From: Cyprinodon diabolis
Lineage: Eukaryota > Chordata > Actinopteri > Cyprinodontiformes > Cyprinodontidae
Assembly: GCA_030533445.1 (NCBI GenBank)
Contig: CM060062.1
Span: forward strand, 23,333,329 to 23,397,328
DNA: 64,000 bases
Direction of reading: 5' to 3'
Shown here: positions 62,501-64,000 of the stretch, in pieces
Position numbering within the stretch: position 1 is the first letter of the stretch
Layout: each line of letters begins with the position of its first letter
The notes under the pieces: model-generated
Told to the model about the DNA's origin: nothing
Databases searched by the model: none
What the model saw: the letters and a program-made list of their open reading frames with translations, nothing else
Made by a program: the position numbers and the translations under genes

Positions 62501-63852
62501 AAAGAAACATTAAGCAAACGTTGAAACATTAAGCATCTCATTGATAGCAAACGCATATTCTTACCAAGTGTGCGTGAAAACACAGGCAGTGCAGAGCTCA
62601 GTATAAGCAGCGAAACACAGTTTGCAATGATCTAAAAGAAGAAGAAATTCAGAAGTAACATCCAGCAAACATTTCTTTTTTCTCACTGAAATCTCAATGA
62701 AGTTTACCTGTGTGAGGTTTGTGTCTTTTACACGAGGCAAGAGGCCACAGAAGAGGGGAGAACTGTAAAAGCCCACTACTGAGGACACCATTAGGTAGCT
62801 GTAATTTACTTTAAGGACAACAGTAAAAAGATGAGAAACACAGACATTAAACAGCATTGCAGGTGTGCATCTACAAGCGTCCATCGACCAAAACTCCATT
62901 TCAGTTGCAGAGTAACAATCAGAGCGACAATTCTCTACCATCAGTATATTTACCTATTGGCCTGTTTGTATTCTGCTGATTTGCAAACAATATCAAGCCA
63001 AAACTGTCAGGATCGAGGTCTTAAACCTTCAGGGGAAAGCAGAGCCCTGTAGGTCCCTGGTTGTGTTGAAAGACTGAATGGAAATAACTCAATGGTTTAA
63101 AGGATACAGGATGAGGACTACTTGAACTGCAGCACCCAGTGAGCCAAACATGGAGAAGGAGGCCATTCCCAGGTGAGGGTCCTACAACATGACAACCCTC
63201 ACTGTAATCTACTATCATCAACATAAAGCAAGGAATGTTCACAGAAGAGATGTGTGAGGATTCCCACCTCCATTCCTCGGGGCATGGCCGTCTCATCCAG
63301 CAGCAGCTCCAACACGTTAAAGCAGACCATCAGCACACACATCACCTGGAGACATTCCAAAACAAGGCGTCACCAAAACAGAGAAGTTCCTATCCAAGTC
63401 TTTGTTTGTGGGGCTGTTTTCTGTTGTACCGTCAGAGCAAGAAGCATAAGCATTGCCAAAGGATAGCCCAAGTTGCGCTGCCATGGCGACGCCATTCTCC
63501 GCATCTCTTTGGGAGGGGAAAATTAATACATAAATAAAAACTATGCAGTTTTGATTCTATTGGAGATATGCTTAAAAAAATGAAGCTTCCTTTGTCTTAC
63601 CCAGAGCAACACGCCTGCTTTGAACTGTTTGGTACTCTTTCTTCATGGCCTCCATGTTCAGCTTGACCCAACACGATGGACTGCCACCTCCGATCACACA
63701 TGCAAGGAGAAAAGAGCATTAAAAAGGTAGCTCATTAATAAAAATGATCAAGGACAGGGATCTTAGTCAAGGCACTTACAGTTCAGCTTTCTGTGGAGCG
63801 AATCTTCTTCAAACACAGTGCAGCTCAAAGTATCTTCTACGTCCTCCAGCAG
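59545..63852 (-). CDS. lmbr1l: lmbr1l, LMBR1-like membrane protein, 3' part
   Basis: Last nine coding exons: 63780-63852, 63601-63687, 63430-63506, 63268-63345, 63108-63181, 62708-62798, 62565-62631, 61723-61884 and 59545-59630 (795 bases, 264 residues plus TGA), all in phase. LMBR1L is a multi-pass membrane protein described as a lipocalin-1 receptor and a negative regulator of Wnt signalling. Landmarks: LEDVEDTLSCTVFEEDSLHR, SPSCWVKLNMEAMKKEYQTV, WQRNLGYPLAMLML, LELLLDETAMPRGME, LMVSSVVGFYSSPLF, SSALPVFSRTLGITRFDLLG, DFGRYNWLGNFYVVFLYNML and RAFGLDRLPLTVS. Four or more hydrophobic segments are visible. LMBR1L rather than LMBR1 is inferred from its position next to dhh. The 5' half is outside the window. 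Confidence 0.93.
60060..61241. mobile_element. nested composite in last intron of lmbr1l: retroelement-like foldback with 15-bp target duplication
   Basis: TAGTCTACAGAATTT occurs at both edges (60060-60074, 61227-61241). Just inside are inverted arms of about 200-300 bp sharing GCTTTCTCAATTCAAATGTC, TTTGAGTCTTATATGGACAA and TAACCGATGAATGGG-type sequence. The right arm ends in the same CATCAGCA terminus as the copy at 21746-21880. A separate DNA element sits between the arms. Confidence 0.75.
60285..60918. mobile_element. inner DNA transposon (MITE), possibly PIF/Harbinger-like
   Basis: The ends AGCCCCGTCCACACGAAG and CTTCGTGTGGACGGGGCC are inverted, with TGA on both sides as a possible 3-bp target duplication. 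The interior has CpG-rich CATGCGT motifs and a 61-codon minus-strand frame (60479-60664) of unsure origin. It interrupts the outer foldback. Confidence 0.65.
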
Positions 63853-64000
63853 CTAAAACACAGCAGCAGCAATAGACAGTGGAAAGCATGATTAGAAAAC
63901 AGGAAATTAGCAAATTTCAAACTTTTCCTGAACTAGATCAAGAAATATGTCCAGCTAGCAGTGCTTCCTGTCATCAGCTATCATTAAACTAATGATGGCT

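Overview
The window is vertebrate nuclear DNA, most likely from a teleost fish. The genes are split by many short GT-AG introns, the gene order is the vertebrate KMT2D-DHH-LMBR1L block, and non-coding DNA carries fish-style hAT, piggyBac-like and LINE-derived repeats plus long (AT)n tracts. All three genes lie on the minus strand. No prokaryotic, organellar, CRISPR, tRNA or rRNA feature was seen. Gene identities rest on protein motifs and gene order recalled from family knowledge; no database search was run.

Left part (1 to about 31 kb): kmt2d, encoding the very large H3K4 methyltransferase scaffold MLL2/MLL4, from its probable non-coding first exon and start codon (28600) to about residue 4147. 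The C-terminal ePHD, FYRN/FYRC and SET domains lie beyond base 1. I could join 46 coding exons, plus a probable 47th cut by the window edge, with consistent splice phases. They contain an extended PHD, two clusters of PHD fingers, an HMG box, glutamine/proline-rich transactivation-like regions and LxxLL motifs. One intron appears to use a GC-AG donor. The first PHD cluster keeps a finger that I recall in KMT2C but not in mammalian KMT2D.

Middle (about 31 to 58 kb): a repeat-rich gene desert (31-41.5 kb), then a complete three-exon dhh gene (desert hedgehog, 447 aa, coding 41570-47356), then a second intergenic stretch (47.4-58.1 kb). The deserts hold a 922-bp foldback piggyBac-type element with TTAA on both sides, a hAT element with an exact 8-bp target duplication, a minisatellite interrupted by a LINE-like insertion, a perfect 39-bp palindrome and a decayed Tc1-like transposase fragment.

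Right part (58.2 to 64 kb): the last nine coding exons of lmbr1l (LMBR1-like multi-pass membrane protein), cut by the window's right edge. Its last intron carries a nested mobile-element composite bounded by a 15-bp direct repeat.

The genes are not an operon. Each is independently transcribed; what links them is ancient neighbourhood. KMT2D-DHH-LMBR1L is the ohnologous counterpart of KMT2C-SHH-LMBR1, the block in which a limb enhancer of SHH lies inside LMBR1.
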